A program made the translations under genes and the position numbers. From Macrotis lagotis (Eukaryota > Chordata > Mammalia > Peramelemorphia > Peramelidae): a stretch of DNA of 64,000 nt. Below the pieces are notes generated by a model. It saw only the letters and a list, made by a program, of their open reading frames with translations, searched no databases and had not been told where the DNA came from. The stretch spans positions 251,726,518 through 251,790,517 of the forward strand of contig NC_133658.1 of assembly GCF_037893015.1 (NCBI RefSeq), written 5' to 3'. Below are positions 44,781-57,499 of this stretch, one piece after another. Positions within the stretch are counted from its first letter, which is position 1. Each line of letters begins with the position of its first letter.

Positions 44781-46903
44781 GTAAAAAAAAGCTATTTTTC
44801 CCTGAATTTTCACATTTGTGCTGATGACGGACATGAATGGCGACCCAAACAAAGAGAAGATGCTAAGAACGGCGGACGTTGTGTCGGACTACCTCCCCTT
44901 GCCTCCCACAGGCAGCAAAGCCACCCCAGTCAGTTTGCCAGAGAAAGCCCCCTTGGTGGCTAACTGCTATGGAGTATATTACACTCCCAGGCAGACACAA
45001 GGATCCTGGGAATTCTTCGCAGCAGTTCCTCTAAATACACTTGCATTTGCTGCACATGCACTGTGAATAAACCTTGACCAATACTTCCAGTTGCTACTTT
45101 TCTCTGTCACCTGGCCAAGGATAAAGCCCACCCAGAGCCCAACCTGACTCAGTGTGAATTCATCTCCCTCAGCATCTGAGGTGGGAGGGGAGCCAGATGT
45201 GTATGCAGCATAGAAGTCATTGTACCAAGGACAGGAGTACAATCATGGAGTTACACACCACAACCACTGACAATGTACATGTGTGCTTATTGCTGATGTC
45301 TGTACAGGCTGCCCTGGCCATCACCGGATGCAGAAATATGAGAGCACAGCATTATGTACAGACAGTTACACCAAAAACAAACCCAAGACTATTTTACAAG
45401 AAAGGAATAGACACCTGACTCCACACTCTTGCCTGTCTTCCTCGGCGGTGCAGGCACAGTGTCCCTTAGACAGGTAGACTTGATCATTTAATTGCCCAGG
45501 TTACCTACACTGTCCTCCCCCCCCCTTTTTTTTTTAAGACTCGAGGGGATTAACAGGTTAGCTTTGTGGGACTGGGAGTGAGGAAGGTGAGCCCACAGAC
45601 ATAGACACAACACAGAGTGGTAACAGAGCACAGGTTATGTGGCCAACTGTGGCCAATGACCAATGTCTTAATGACAACCTTGCTAGTCACAACAGGTGGC
45701 CCCCATGAAAATAGTGCTTGTTTTAAAGTGCTAGATGTTTATGCTGTCCTTGGTAGATCCCACCTTTGAGAGACCATAAAGTGCTTTTTGTTTATATCAT
45801 TTTGTTGTTGTTTTTTAGTGTGAATATCGCAGAAACAAAAGTTAATCCCTTTACAGTCACTATAACCTGTTATGGAAGGATGTATTGAAGAGTCTAACTG
45901 GGAGTTGCAAGTGGGGATTGATTTCCTTTCGATTTTTTTCAGTTTTTTTCCTGTTTTAAACCAATTAGATTTTGTCATGGTTCACTTGTGATCTGTTTGC
46001 TTATAGTATTTCTTTTGCATATCTAACACTTGCATATCTTTTGATTCTATACTAGCTAAGTCTTCAAAAATATTCTTATTTTCTCCCACAACATTCTATT
46101 GGTGCCCGAGTTCATTGCATTGGTTAAATGTCATTTACCAACCCTCCCCAGGAGGTAAGGAATCAATTTAAATCAGATACAAGTGGTGCAACTCACCCTG
46201 CTTTGACCTCAAAACAAAAGCTCAGGTTTCTACAGAATACTGAAGTAGAAGAAGGGTCTGCATTAAGTTGTTCAGGCCAGAACCTTGGCTTGTACAGGTG
46301 CTCACATTTCCATGATGTAAGCATCCCCTGCTACCTTGAAACACTGTCTCCATCCAGGAGGCAGAGGACTGGTGTGCCCAATGGTTGTGAAGCAGGGCCC
46401 CGGACTGGGCTTGTCCTCCCCCTTTCCCTTCCTTTCCCATAGCTTTGCTCCTGGGCCCTGCTCTTTTCTTCCCTGGGAGGGATGGAAGCATCCCCATCCA
46501 AGGCTGGAACATTTGAGGTTGGAGTGTCCTGATGGACATATGGGGTATAAGGATGGGGGGAAGAGGAGAGTATGTGGAAGGGAGGGGGGAATGGGGACTG
46601 CTGTGAACATCGTTCCCAGACCCTCCAAAGAAGGATGGTAACAGGAGAGACCCAAGAAAATACTGTAGCTGGGCCAACCTCACTCTGATGGGTGGTTTTG
46701 GGGACTGTGAAGTCCCTTGGATGATCCTTCCAGAGCAGGACTTGATTGGCTGCTCGGGCATTTTCTTGGATATACTTCATTCTGTATTTTATTTAGAAAC
46801 AAGTGACTTGTTTCATTTGTAAAATTCATGCAGAAAAGCTCAGTAGTGGGGGAGCAGACAGCATCCCTGGGAAGGTGCCAACAGGTCTCCTGTCTAGGGC
46901 TTT

Positions 46904-48955
46904 TCAGATGCTTGAATCTTTTGTGCTTCCCTGTCCTCCACCCCCGGGCAGCACATGGACCTCCGGGGATATGTGATTATCTAGTTTGCCCTTTTCTTGA
47001 CTCCTCTGGTTCTTTCCAGTCAATGCTTCCATGGAATAAACACAGTTCTGCCCTAAAAACTTGGGCGAGGTGGGTAAGGGGGAACGCTCTGCGTGGTTCT
47101 TGTCTGTTCTGTGCACAGTGTCTCTTTGCCTGAGGAACCCACTGTTGGTGATACTGTACTTTGGACTGGTGTTGCTGTGAAGGCTCTTGGGGGGACTGGA
47201 GTCCACACTGTAGAGCAGCTGCCCTTCATCGTCGGTGTCTGCATCGATATACTGATGTATACTGGCATCGTGGAAGTTGAATGCTATCGCTGCATGTTTA
47301 TCAGGGGATTTGGGGGGTGTCCTGGCACTTGCTGTGGTATAGATCGAGGACTCGGGGCTCAGCAAGGATCGATCTGGGAGCATTGCACTCTCCAGGCCAG
47401 CAATGGTGGTACCGCCCCGGTTTCTGAGAGGATCTGGATATATCCCCAGGATGCTGCCCATAGGCAAGGGTGAGCCTTGGTCCCTCTCCATGAAGTTGAC
47501 TTTCAGTGACCGGAGTTTCAAGGGGTTATTTGTTTTCATAGAACTCTTGGGACTCTCAATGAAGAAACCAGAGCGCTGGCTGCCATCTGGAGTGGGGTTG
47601 GAGTCTGACAACCTGCTCCCACCACAGTCTGGAGGGCCCCGCCAGCTGAGTTCCTGGGCCACAGGGCCACTTGTCTTGCTAGAAAGGGATGCCAATGGGC
47701 TGTGGGAGAATCTGCTGGATTCTGGAAAGTCCGTGGCACAGCTGATGAAGCTATCAATACTGGACATGCTGCGCATGTCAATCACACCCTCTGTTCGTGC
47801 GGGCAGGAGGGGCACTACAGGACCTGGGAGGCTGTCCATTTCAAGTTCTTCGTTGTGATTGCCCTGCTGGGCTGACTCCTTGGTGTTGAGGTTTGGCTGA
47901 GACTGAGTCTTGGCCATCTTATTGTACATGTCTTCTAGCTGCTGAACATTCAGGTGCTGGGGGCTGCATGATGATCTGGCCTTCTCTGGAGACCCCTGCT
48001 CTTTTGTTTCAAAGGACTTACTGGAGCTAGTTTCAGACAGAGTCCTCTTTGTCCACTTCCACTTGCTAGGAGACAAGTGGTTATCTTGGACTTTGTCCTT
48101 CTTTCCAAGGGTCTCCCCATTCTTTTCCACTACAATGTCCATCATTTCTATACTGCGGGCAAAAGCATCTTTCATGTTCATGGAAACAATGCTACCATTT
48201 CTCTTGGCTCTCTCCAGGGCTTCCCGGCGTTTGATGGCTTTCTCTTGTCTCTTCTGCTCCTTATAGAACTCAGAGAAATTGTTTACAATGATAGGGATTG
48301 GAAGGGCAATCACCAGGACTCCAGCAATGCAGCACAACCCCCCTACAATTTTACCCAAGAGGGTTTTGGGGTAGATATCTCCATAACCTACGGTGGTCAT
48401 GGTGATTGTAGCCCACCAGAAAGAGGCTGGGATGCTTTTAAACTTGGTGTCATCCTCATCCTTCTCAGCAAAGAAAACCAAGCTGGAGAAAATCATGATG
48501 CCCATGGCTAGGAAGAGGATGAGTAAGCCAAGCTCGTTGTAGCTCCTCCTGAGAGTGAACCCCAATGACTGCAGGCCGGTTGAGTGTCGGGCAAGTTTGA
48601 GAATCCTAAGGATTCTCATGATTCGGAAGATTTGTACAACCCGACGCACATTTTGAAATTGTAGCACACTCTTGTTGGATTCGGTTAGGAAGATGGTGAC
48701 ATAGTAGGGCAAAATGGCTAGCAAGTCAATAGCATTGAGTGGGCCCTTAAAGAACTTCCATTTCTTCGGTGAGGACAGGAATCGGAGGAGGTATTCCATG
48801 GTGAACCAGGCAATGCACACGGCCTCCACGTGGGCCAGCTGGGGGTTGTCTGTGCTCTGTCCAAACTCATCAAGGCTCTGAAGCTCAGGAAGTGTATTGA
48901 GCGACAAGGCAATGGTTGAGAGGACAATGAACATAATGGAGATAATGGCCAGGAT
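46904..48955 (-). CDS. KCNB1: KCNB1 (Kv2.1 delayed-rectifier K+ channel), last coding exon
   Basis: The exon encodes 683 residues and the stop (TGA at 46906-46904). It is the pore-forming subunit of the voltage-gated Kv2.1 channel in the plasma membrane of neurons and endocrine cells. In exon numbering, S1 is residues 1-22 ([13 protein letters not shown]). S2 contains [17 protein letters not shown]3 contains [15 protein letters not shown], and S4 is [17 protein letters not shown] with regularly spaced arginines. S5, the filter TVGYGD (188-193) and S6 with the PIP gate follow. The long C-tail keeps the clustering segment [19 protein letters not shown], known in Kv2.1 for VAP binding at ER junctions, and ends TKDSSI. 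The exon is entered in phase 0 after acceptor CACAG (AG at 48957-48956). The N-terminal cytoplasmic T1 domain lies in exon 1, outside the window. The C-tail wording matches KCNB1, not KCNB2. The exon is intact. Confidence 0.98.
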   Translation of the reverse strand: MLAIISIMFIVLSTIALSLNTLPELQSLDEFGQSTDNPQLAHVEAVCIAWFTMEYLLRFLSSPKKWKFFKGPLNAIDLLAILPYYVTIFLTESNKSVLQFQNVRRVVQIFRIMRILRILKLARHSTGLQSLGFTLRRSYNELGLLILFLAMGIMIFSSLVFFAEKDEDDTKFKSIPASFWWATITMTTVGYGDIYPKTLLGKIVGGLCCIAGVLVIALPIPIIVNNFSEFYKEQKRQEKAIKRREALERAKRNGSIVSMNMKDAFARSIEMMDIVVEKNGETLGKKDKVQDNHLSPSKWKWTKRTLSETSSSKSFETKEQGSPEKARSSCSPQHLNVQQLEDMYNKMAKTQSQPNLNTKESAQQGNHNEELEMDSLPGPVVPLLPARTEGVIDMRSMSSIDSFISCATDFPESSRFSHSPLASLSSKTSGPVAQELSWRGPPDCGGSRLSDSNPTPDGSQRSGFFIESPKSSMKTNNPLKLRSLKVNFMERDQGSPLPMGSILGIYPDPLRNRGGTTIAGLESAMLPDRSLLSPESSIYTTASARTPPKSPDKHAAIAFNFHDASIHQYIDADTDDEGQLLYSVDSSPPKSLHSNTSPKYSITNSGFLRQRDTVHRTDKNHAERSPLPTSPKFLGQNCVYSMEALTGKNQRSQEKGKLDNHISPEVHVLPGGGGQGSTKDSSI

Positions 48956-48979
48956 CTGTGAAGAGAAGAGAGTTGGATT

Positions 48980-49020
48980 TAATAATAATAATATTAATAA
49001 TAATATAATATAATATAACT
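48980..49020. repeat. AT-rich (AAT)n-like tract beside the KCNB1 acceptor
   Basis: AATAATAATAAT followed by ATTAATAATAATATAATATA lies 25-65 bases upstream of the exon on the minus strand, in the usual branch-point zone. The acceptor's pyrimidine tract CTCTCTTCTCTTCACAG itself is intact. Confidence 0.85.
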
Positions 49021-49049
49021 ATTTTATACATTTATTTGTATTGAGAGGC

Positions 49050-49465
49050 AATGTGATATAGAAGTTAGTAAGAATAGTCAAAATTTATATAGCATTCTAG
49101 GGTTTGTAGAGTGCTTTATTCATGATTTTATTTGATTATCATAATTCTGTAAAGTGGGTCTTATTATTCCTACTTTATAGGTGAAGAAACTGAGTCTGAG
49201 AGAGGTTAAATGACTTGCATAGTATCTTAGGTGTAATGATTCTTCAGCTGGAGGAAGCTGGATGGCATGGTGGATAGAGTGTTGGTTTTAGAGTGAGAAA
49301 GACTTGAATTCAAATCCAGCCTCAAGCACTTATTAGCTGCTCAACCCTGGGCAACTCTTGTAACCTCTGTTTGTCTATATCCACTGGAGAAGGAAATGGC
49401 ATAGATGGTATGATCCACAGGATCACAGAAGACCCATCATATATGACTGAATAACTCATGAATAA
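49050..49465. repeat. MIR (-) and Mar1-type CORE-SINE (+)
   Basis: 49050-49240 is an antisense MIR. 49255-49465 is a plus-oriented SINE with head GGATGGCATGGTGGATAGAG, box B-like ATTCAAATCCAG and a tail (GGAGAAGGAAATGGCA, then GATCACAGAAGACC) typical of Mar1-type SINEs. Confidence 0.7.
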
Positions 49466-49659
49466 CTCTAAGACCAGATTGCTATCCTTCTATATTGGAG
49501 AGCTGGCTTCAAATGTAGGAAGACTTGGGTAAAGATTTTGCTTTAGACACATATTGACACTTAATCTTTCTTATAACTAAATTTCAGAGAAGGTGCTACT
49601 CAATATTAGTGGAGGGAATTTCCTCACCAAGGAGTTCTTCAAACCAGTGAGATCACAGA

Positions 49660-50410
49660 TCCAATTCCTATCTGTAGGAACTAGATCTTTGTATTTCACT
49701 TCATGATCTTGAGGCTACTTTAGAAAGAAGGTGTGGTCTAGAGGAAAGGATCCTAGATTTAGAATTAGGAAGTTTAATTTGTAATCTACTTGGTCAGATG
49801 GGGAAGTTGTAGTGTGGTGAGAACACTAGATTTGCAATCAGTGGACCTGGGTTCACATCTCAGCTCTGCAGCTTACTACCTATGTGATTCTGGATAATTT
49901 ACTTAACCTTTTTTAAGCCTTTTATCTCATGGGCAAAATGATAGAGTTGAACTCTCTCCCTGACTTCTTCCAAGTTTGACAATTTGTGTTCTATGATCCT
50001 AACCCCCCTCCCACTTAAATATCACACTTACTAGCTGTGTGACCTTGGGCAACTCATTTAACCTGATTGCCTCATCCAAGGCCATCTCCAGTGGTCCTGA
50101 TTCATATCTGGCCACTGGACCCAGATGGCTCCGGGGGGAAAGTGAGGCTGGTGACTTAGCACAGTAACCCCTTCACTCCAATTCCCGTGCTTGTCATGGT
50201 ATCACCTCCCTGATGTTCTGGTCTTCTTCAAGGATGAAGGACAAACATTTTCATATATTACATATAACATATATGTTAGTAGATATTTATATATGTATAT
50301 GTATAGATACATACATATATGTTGCTAAACATTTACTAGCACATCTCTGAGTCTGTGAGTAAATGTGCACATATGTGTATGTGTCTGTGTGTGTGTGTGT
50401 GTGTGTGTGT
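49660..50410. repeat. CORE-SINE relics, long-tailed SINE (+) and (TG)n
   Basis: A plus-oriented CORE-SINE relic lies at about 49800-49990. The long-tailed SINE at about 50005-50250 shows CTAGCTGTGTGACCTTGGGC, then ATATCTGGCCACTGGACCCA and CTTCAAGGATGAAGGACAAA, the opposite strand of the copies at 8745 and 12720. A (TG)n tract lies at about 50385-50411. Confidence 0.7.
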
Positions 50411-50779
50411 ACATGTGATTTTCAGGGTTAAAGAGGATCTGTCCTCAAGGCAATAGAGGATAATGCAAACATATTCCTGGGAGAGTGCTTCTTAGAGTTT
50501 TGATACACACAACTGTATTTTTAACCTGCAGAAAACTATCAAAGTATGTGGAATCCTCATCACTGATGTGTTGCAAAGGCAGACACATAAATTATGCACC
50601 AGCTATTGTCTGTTTCACCTTGGCTGGTTGTTTAGATGGCTCTCCCCTTTGCACCTGGGAATGTGCCCTTGCGAAGAGAGGAAAGAAATAGGAGAAGAGA
50701 AGAAGAGAAAATCTACCTTCTTCCTGTCTTCTCCCAAAGTGATATAGGGGAACTGCTTTAGGAGAAGACAGTATGGTGT

Positions 50780-52600
50780 ATAAATTAATCATTCAACAGG
50801 CATTTATAAAGCTTATTTCAGGTCCTGTGCTAGTAGAACATAAGTGCTTACAAAGACAACTGTTTTTTTTAAAACAAAACAGTTCATACCTGTAAGCCCT
50901 TATGTTCTACTAGGAGAAGAAACATGTATACATTTAAGACAATAAAGAATCAATACAAAATAGATGCCAATAAAAATAAAAGGCATCCTGGACTCAAAGT
51001 CAAGGCTGGATTTGAGTTCTGCTTTAATTGATGCTGTGACTTTGAGCAATGTATGTATTTCCTCTCTTAGTCTTTAATTTCTTCTTTTTATTGTAAAATA
51101 ATAATAATAATAACTCGCATGGCATTATGATTTACAAATATTGTCTCAGTTGATCCTCACAAATAATCTGAGGAGGTGGGTATTATCATTATCCTCTCCA
51201 TTTTACAGTTGAGGAAATTGAGGCAGACAGAGATGAATTGACTTGCCTGGGGTCACACATCTAGGAAGTATCTGATCTCAAGTCCTCTGACTCCAGACCC
51301 AGCACTCTAACCACTGAATTACCTGGCTACCTCCCATAAAATGAGGTACTTGGACTATCTCTAACACTTTATACTCTAAGGTATTTTTCACTTTTTATGC
51401 TTATCTGGGTAGACAAGGGATCCCAACTTCCATCTCCTCTCATTTCTGTCCTCTGACATTGTGCAAACCTGCCTTTCTCAGCCCTCAGTGAACAGAGGGT
51501 CATAGACTCTCAAAGCTGGAAAACATCTTAAATTAATATTTTTAAATGATAAGAAAGATTAAAAAATTTAATTTTTTTTTTTAAAGCAGAAAGGATCTTA
51601 AATTTTATCTGGTCTCTAATGTAAACTCCTGAGTGATGCAAGAATTCCAGGAGCTCCAGTAACCTTTATATATGGTCATCCTGTCTCTGCCGAAGACTTT
51701 CAGGGGAAAGAGCATTGGTCCTAGAATCAAGAGGAACTGAGTTCAAATCCAGATTCAGACATTTGACACTTAATAGCTGGGTAAGTCACTTAACTCAATT
51801 GCGTCAAAGAAAAAAAAAGACTTGCAGAGTCAGCAAACCTATTACCTCCATCGCTGGTTGATTCTGACTGTTGGAAGTGTTTTCTAAAACTGAATTGAAA
51901 TCTGCCATTCTGTAAGCTCTACCTATTAATCAGCTAGGTGGTGTGGTGGGCAAAATGTCAGCCCTATAGTCAGGAATACCTGAGTACAAATCTTTCCTCT
52001 GATACTTTGAAGCTGTGTGACTCTGAGCAAGTCAGTTCACTGCTGTCTACCTCAGTTTCCTGAACTATGAAATGAGAATGATGAATAATTAGCACCTACC
52101 TTCCAGAGTTGTTGTGAGAATCAAATTAGATAATTGTAATGTGTTCAGCATGGTGCTATATAAAATTTAGCTAATATTAGCCCTATTAGTCTTGCCTTTT
52201 GGTTCAAAACTAGTTCCACAAGATTGCTCTTCAGAAACTGAAGGTATGAACTCTTCTGGGGTGAAATGCCCTAGTTTCCTCAATGGTTTCCTCCTAGAAC
52301 ATGGTTTGGAGCCCTTTCCCATTCTTCTCTCATACCCTTCAATTTTTCTAAGCCCTTCCAATATACAATATCCACAAATGAACAGAATACCTCCGGGGAG
52401 ATTTGGTCACCTTCTCTTCCCCCTCCTCTTGTTCTTAACATTCTATCCTAGATGAGTCTGACCACAGCATATTCCAGATGTGGTGTTAGAGATGGTGGAG
52501 TCAGGAGTTGTGCTTTCCCCACATATTCCCAGTGTTTAGGACAATTACTAGTACACAGTAAGAGCTTAATACATGTTTCTTGACTGACTAATTGCAGATC
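50780..52600. repeat. Ancient repeat, MIR and SINE copies
   Basis: About 50780-50960 resembles an ancient amniote repeat (AACAGGCATTTATAAAGC). 51105-51340 is an antisense MIR. 51698-51822 is a plus-oriented SINE with near-identical flanks around AAGACTTKCAG. 51930-52180 is a further plus CORE-SINE. About 52470-52600 is an L2 3' end. Between them is unremarkable unique sequence. Confidence 0.6.
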
Positions 52601-53053
52601 ACTGGGTTTAGAGTCCAAAGATTTGGGTTTGATCTCTATAATTTAGCTGTCATTTCTCCTTTCAGAGTCTAAATTTTTAACCTCAATAAAATGGAAGTAA
52701 TACTTGTACAGCCTATTTTATGGGAATGTGTAGTCAAGGAAATGCTATTTCAACTATATTAAACTCTTATAGAAATGTGTTTTGTGATGATTTATTATAG
52801 GAACCAAGAACATTTTGCTGTGCTCTCTTTCCATTTCACTGGAGGAAGGACTTTTTTTTAGGAAATGCCCCAGAATTAACCCTTGGTCCTTAGTGGGAGG
52901 AGTCCTTGGTTGACTTCTGGTAATGAATGGGACTGTTTGGGCTTCTCAGCTCTATCCTTTCTCAAAGAATTGAGAGCTGGAAGGGATCTTGGTATGATTG
53001 TGATAGTACAGGGTAATAGAATACGTGCTTGAAGGGGTGTTGAATGTCATTTT

Positions 53054-53195
53054 TTTTTTAGGTTCTTGCAAGGCAATGGGGCTAAGTGACTTGCTCGAGT
53101 TCACACAACTAGGTAATTAGTAAGTGTCTGAGGTCATATTTGAACTCAGAGCCTCCTGACTCCAGTGCTCCACTCACTGCACCACTTGGCTACCC
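53054..53195 (-). repeat. WSINE1-type SINE with target duplication
   Basis: TGTTGAATGTCATTTT (from 53038) and TGTTGAAGGTCATTTT (from 53196) flank the SINE with one mismatch. The body is antisense on the plus strand (AGGTTCTTGCAAGGCAATGG). Confidence 0.85.
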
Positions 53196-53629
53196 TGTTG
53201 AAGGTCATTTTGTCCAATCTCCTTAATTTATGGATATGGAAATTAAGACTACAGAGGCAGATCTCAAACTCAGGTCCTGTAGCTTCAGAACTTATTTATG
53301 TTCAGGACTTATGACTTTGGAGAAGTCATTGAATTTCACAGAGAAGGAAAGTGAGTTCTAGAGAGGTACCCAAGGTCAGATATGGATGCATTTCTAGCCT
53401 GGGAGAGAAGGAAGAAAGTAAAAAGAGAGAAAGAAAGAAAAGAAAAGAAAGGGAAAAGGAAGAGTATAAGGGAAGAATGAAGAAAGAGAGAATGTAAAGA
53501 AAAGAAGGCAGTTTTACTGTCTGAAAATGACTAGTACTGACCCAGGTCCTAAAGCAATCACCTTTTGCCAGTTCTACTCTAATCAAAGACACCAACTCTG
53601 AAGTGGTCCAGCTGTTCTAGAAAATGATT

Positions 53630-54330
53630 TTGAATTATTTGAGAAAAATCCCTAAACTATTCATATTCTTTGGCCCTGAGATTCCCACTAAGGAGGATGG
53701 TATATTAGTCTTTCTAAAGAGATCAAAGACAAAAAAGGTCTCTTCTACAATATACCTATAAATCATATTGCATATATGTACACATATATATCTTAATATA
53801 CACACATAAACATATTTATACATACACACATACTCTAAGATGTTTGTCGAAACACTTTTCGCAGTAACAAAATCATTGGAATAAAATGAATGCCCATTTC
53901 CTGGGAAATGATTGAACAAACTGTGACATATGAATATAATAGAGTTTTATTAGACAATAAGAAATGAATAATATAAGGAATTTTAGAAAGACAAGGGAAG
54001 ATTTGTGTGATCTGATGCAGAGTGAAGTGAGAAGAAGCAGGAAAACAGTCTATACAATGAATATCATAATATGAAAGAATGATAACAAAGTTGACCATTT
54101 GGTCATTATAATCTTGACATCAGAGAAGAGATGAGTCCATATGTTTCCTTTTTTTCATTGCAGAGGTGGGGAAGGGGAGTTTTTGGCTGTGGAGTGCTGC
54201 ATATATTTCAGATTGGTTGGTTCTGCTGAAATAAATTTATCTTTGTTCTAAAGAGGACTCAGTGGGAGAAGGGGATGGGAAGCACTATAACAAAAGGTAT
54301 CAAAAACTCAAAAAATAAAATAAAAAAGAG
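53630..54330 (+). mobile_element. L1 ORF2 C-terminal end and 3' region
   Basis: The plus strand reads GAGATTCCCACTAAG, TTCTAAAGAGATCAAAGACA, GAATGCCCATTTCCTGGG, TGAACAAACTGTGACATATG and CTGATGCAGAGTGAAGTGAG, then GCAGAGGTGGGGAAGGGGAG. This is the end of marsupial L1 ORF2 and its 3' region, ending near 54330 in an A-rich tail. A local AT-rich expansion lies at 53770-53830. It is too decayed to code. Confidence 0.75.
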
Positions 54331-54664
54331 CCACCAATTTTTTTTCATAGATTTACATTTGGAAGAGATCTCAGAGGTCATCTAGGCTAACTCCTCCACT
54401 TAAAATTTAGGAAACTGAGATCATATGTGACTCATTCTAAGTTACTCAATGCAAAGCTGAGATTCAACACAAGTCTTGACTCCAAATCTAGAAGTCTTTC
54501 TACTTCATTGATGTTTCTCTGTTTCACTTATGGAGTCACTGGATCTCAGTGCCATGAGGGAGTTTACAGATTTCTAGACCTTTCTGACAGGTCATCATTC
54601 AGTCTCTTCTTGGAGACCTTCCTGGAGCCCATCACTGTCCATGGCAACCTAAACACTTTTGGAT

Positions 54665-54815
54665 TTTTTTTTAGGTTTTTGCAAGGCAAATTGCATTAAG
54701 TGGTTTGCCCAAGGCCACATAGCTAGGTAATTATTAAGTGTCTGAGGTCGGATTTGAACTCAGGTACTTCTGACTCCAGGGCCAGGGCTCTATCCACTAT
54801 ACCACCTAGCCTCCT
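54665..54815 (-). repeat. WSINE1-type SINE with 10-bp target duplication
   Basis: ACTTTTGGAT at 54655-54664 and 54816-54825 flanks an antisense SINE beginning TTTTTTTAGGTTTTTGCAAG. Confidence 0.88.
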
Positions 54816-55259
54816 ACTTTTGGATATTTCTTAGTTAGATTTTCCTTATGTTGAGCTAAACTTAAAAAAAAATTAAGCATTTACTGTATTTACAATCCTT
54901 TCCTAGACCATTGGGAAGACAGAATATTAGGTAATATACATATTTCCTACTTTCATGGAACTTACAGTCTATTAGGACCAATTTAGAATCTACAGATGGA
55001 TTCCCTATTGCTCTCCCCCTCACAGTTCTACCCACAGGGTCTTTCACATACAAGTTGTTCAGTTAATGCTGTTTTCTGAGTTGCTTTGGAAAAAACATAG
55101 GGAACACACTTGGTGATTTGGCCTTTGATGGAGTTTGTGTCTGATGGGAGTTTTACTATACCAGAGGTGACTGGCATTTTGTTTTAGTGGCTCTTCTTTG
55201 GAGGGGAAATGGCATAGGGCAAGAAGGGTGGAAGGATAAATACCCTATGTGTCATTTGA

Positions 55260-57080
55260 AGGTGACATTAGCATTGGAGAGTAGGAAAAAACACTACAAC
55301 AGGGGACCTGGGTTTGAATCCTGCCTGTGACTTTTTAGTTGTATGACCTTAAGTAATTTATTTAACTTTTCCAGGTGTCTATTTTCTTCTCTGTAAAATT
55401 AGAGGGATTTGAATGGATGATCTCTAGTGTCCTTGTCCAGCTCCAGATTTTATGATTAAAGAAACAATGTTAACCAAGCCCAGGAAAGACCTGGCCCTGG
55501 CTAAATTGCCAGAAATTTTGTTTTTTTTTCCATGTGAAAAGAATAATGAATAATAATCTGAATAGGATCTGTAATCTCATAGATAAAAGGGAGAAAGAAA
55601 TTCTCTTAATCAATACAAGTTGTCAAGTTCTCTACAACTTAAAGTCATAGAGTTGCTTCTAGTACTGAGGTTAGTGATTTCTTAGTAACTGTCAGAGGGA
55701 GGACAAGAATGCTGACCTCCTTCTGAAGCCAGCTTTCTGGTCAGTACCCTACAGCTATAGATAAACAACCTTGTAAACATGGGGTTTATTCCTATTTGAT
55801 AAGTGAGAAATGATTTATCCAAGGTCACACAGCTATTAAGTGTGGAGCTGAAGTTTAGACCCAGATCTATGCATCCACAAGCATTTATTAAGTGCTTACA
55901 GTATGCCATGCCTTATATCTGACAGCTATGAAACAATTCCTGCCCTCAAGGTAATTATATTCCTGACTTTTAAGTAGGTGAGTATTCTTTCCATTGCATC
56001 ATGCTGTCTCCAGGAAAAAATGGTTTGCCTTTTTTTCCTCTCCTTCCATCCCTCCCCTCCTTTTCTTTTTAAAATACAGAAGGTATATGCTGGAACTGTC
56101 CAGCTATTTACAGAGCATCCGGCAGGTTGTCTCTATTTCCAACTGCTCAAATGTCCCTGGCCTCTGGGGAATTAGTGTTCCCCAGTTTTAATCAGATGAA
56201 TCATGGGAGCCAATCTGGTTATGGGGATTGGGGGCAGCCTGGTGGCCTTAGGAGATTTTATTACACTCTTCCAACTTTCAAGTGGGGGTAATGAGAGGGA
56301 AAAACTCGGGGTCATTTGTATTTAATTCAGTTCAATTCAGAAAACAGCTTCCATTCCAAAGAGACTAATGGGAAATTATAGCCAAATGTCTTCTGTTAGG
56401 AGACTCAGGCTAAGGAAGGGAAGATTGGGGGAGGGAAAGGAAAAATAGAAGGAAGGGAAAGAATTGGGTGTAGGGAGTGGGTAGTCCAGACAGTAGGGAG
56501 TACCAGAAGAGTTTTAGTGGCTCTATCTGGGTAGGTGATTGATGAATGAAAGAAAATGTAGAGAGATTGAGTTGATTTTGAGGGTCCCATTAGCTATGCA
56601 TTAGAAACTGCATGAATGTTGCCTTAGGAGGTTACTGTGTGAGCTAAAATAACAACCAAGGGTAGCAAGACAGAGCTATGGTTTCCATAACTGCTGGCTC
56701 CTTGTCTAACTGTGAGGCAATCTAGTTCAGGGAGAAGAGTTCTTGTCCTGGGCATTAGGAAAATTCAGTTCTAGTCTCTGGACCCACCACTAATTTATTG
56801 CCTGACCTTAGGCTAATCTTGTCTTTCTCAGGCTTTATTTTTCTCATTCCCCTTCTTTCCATGATGGAGAATGTTTGTCAATAGATTTCAGGGAGTCTGC
56901 AAATTCTTAAAAATTGCTTTCCTGCATATTTTGCTGTACTTTGTCTTTTTTTAAAGAATTTTTGTTATAATATTGACTGTATTTTATACTGTATTTTAAT
57001 ATATTGTTTCTTTTGTTATCCTATGTATTTTACTTTATGCTTTTTTAAAATATTCTTCCATAAAGGGGTCCAGAGCCATT
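55260..57080. other. MIR relics, unique sequence, hAT-like MITE
   Basis: MIR pieces lie at about 55290-55460 (+), 55690-55860 (-) and 56720-56870 (+). About 55865-55965 is an ancient repeat. 56875-57075 resembles the reverse of the 38765 MITE, AT-rich with AAAGGGGTCCAGAG near its end. 55970-56700 looks unique. Confidence 0.5.
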
Positions 57081-57144
57081 GCCAAACTGCCCAATGGCTG
57101 CTCAGTCAGTGTTAGCCTAGGCTAAATGAACTTTAAGTTCCCTC

Positions 57145-57335
57145 CTCCAGCTCTGGCCAACATTCTCTGTTCCAACCTCTCCTCACTCCCTCTGTGTCCC
57201 AGCTCTGGCCAGAATTCTCTGTTCCAACCCCTTCCTTCCCCACCCCCGCCCCTCCACCTCCTAGCTCTAGCTCTGGCCAGCATTCTGTGTTATAAGGCTA
57301 CCTCCACCCCCCCCCCCCTCCCCTGAGCCCTGGCA
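57145..57335. repeat. C/T-rich minisatellite, AGCTCTGGCCAGNATTCT unit
   Basis: Three units of CAGCTCTGGCCARMATTCTSTGT recur at 57149, 57200 and 57270 or so. They are separated by C-rich spacers and end in a poly-C run at about 57308-57320. The last unit continues TGTTATAAGGCTACCTCC, matching the 33-bp MIR-tail motif. Confidence 0.65.
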
Positions 57336-57499
57336 ATCTATGAGTCATTAAACTACTCATCACCTTATGGAAACCTCTTGGGTAAATGGTAAATCATACT
57401 TTTACCAGCTGTCTATGACTCTCTGATGAATAGAAAGCACTAGGGAATGCTTGTTTGGGCTCAAGTATAAACCTTCCGCCAAACTCCATTACAGTCAAA

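Noticed and set aside
46128-46780. Several open frames of 101-179 residues on both strands
   Set aside because: They overlap each other in a GC-richer part of the probable KCNB1 3'UTR, with no domain or splice support.
47093-48511. Plus-strand open frames of 126-151 residues over KCNB1
   Set aside because: Antisense shadows of the conserved KCNB1 exon.
53635-54098. Minus-strand open frames of 87-94 residues
   Set aside because: Antisense to a plus-strand L1 ORF2/3' fragment.
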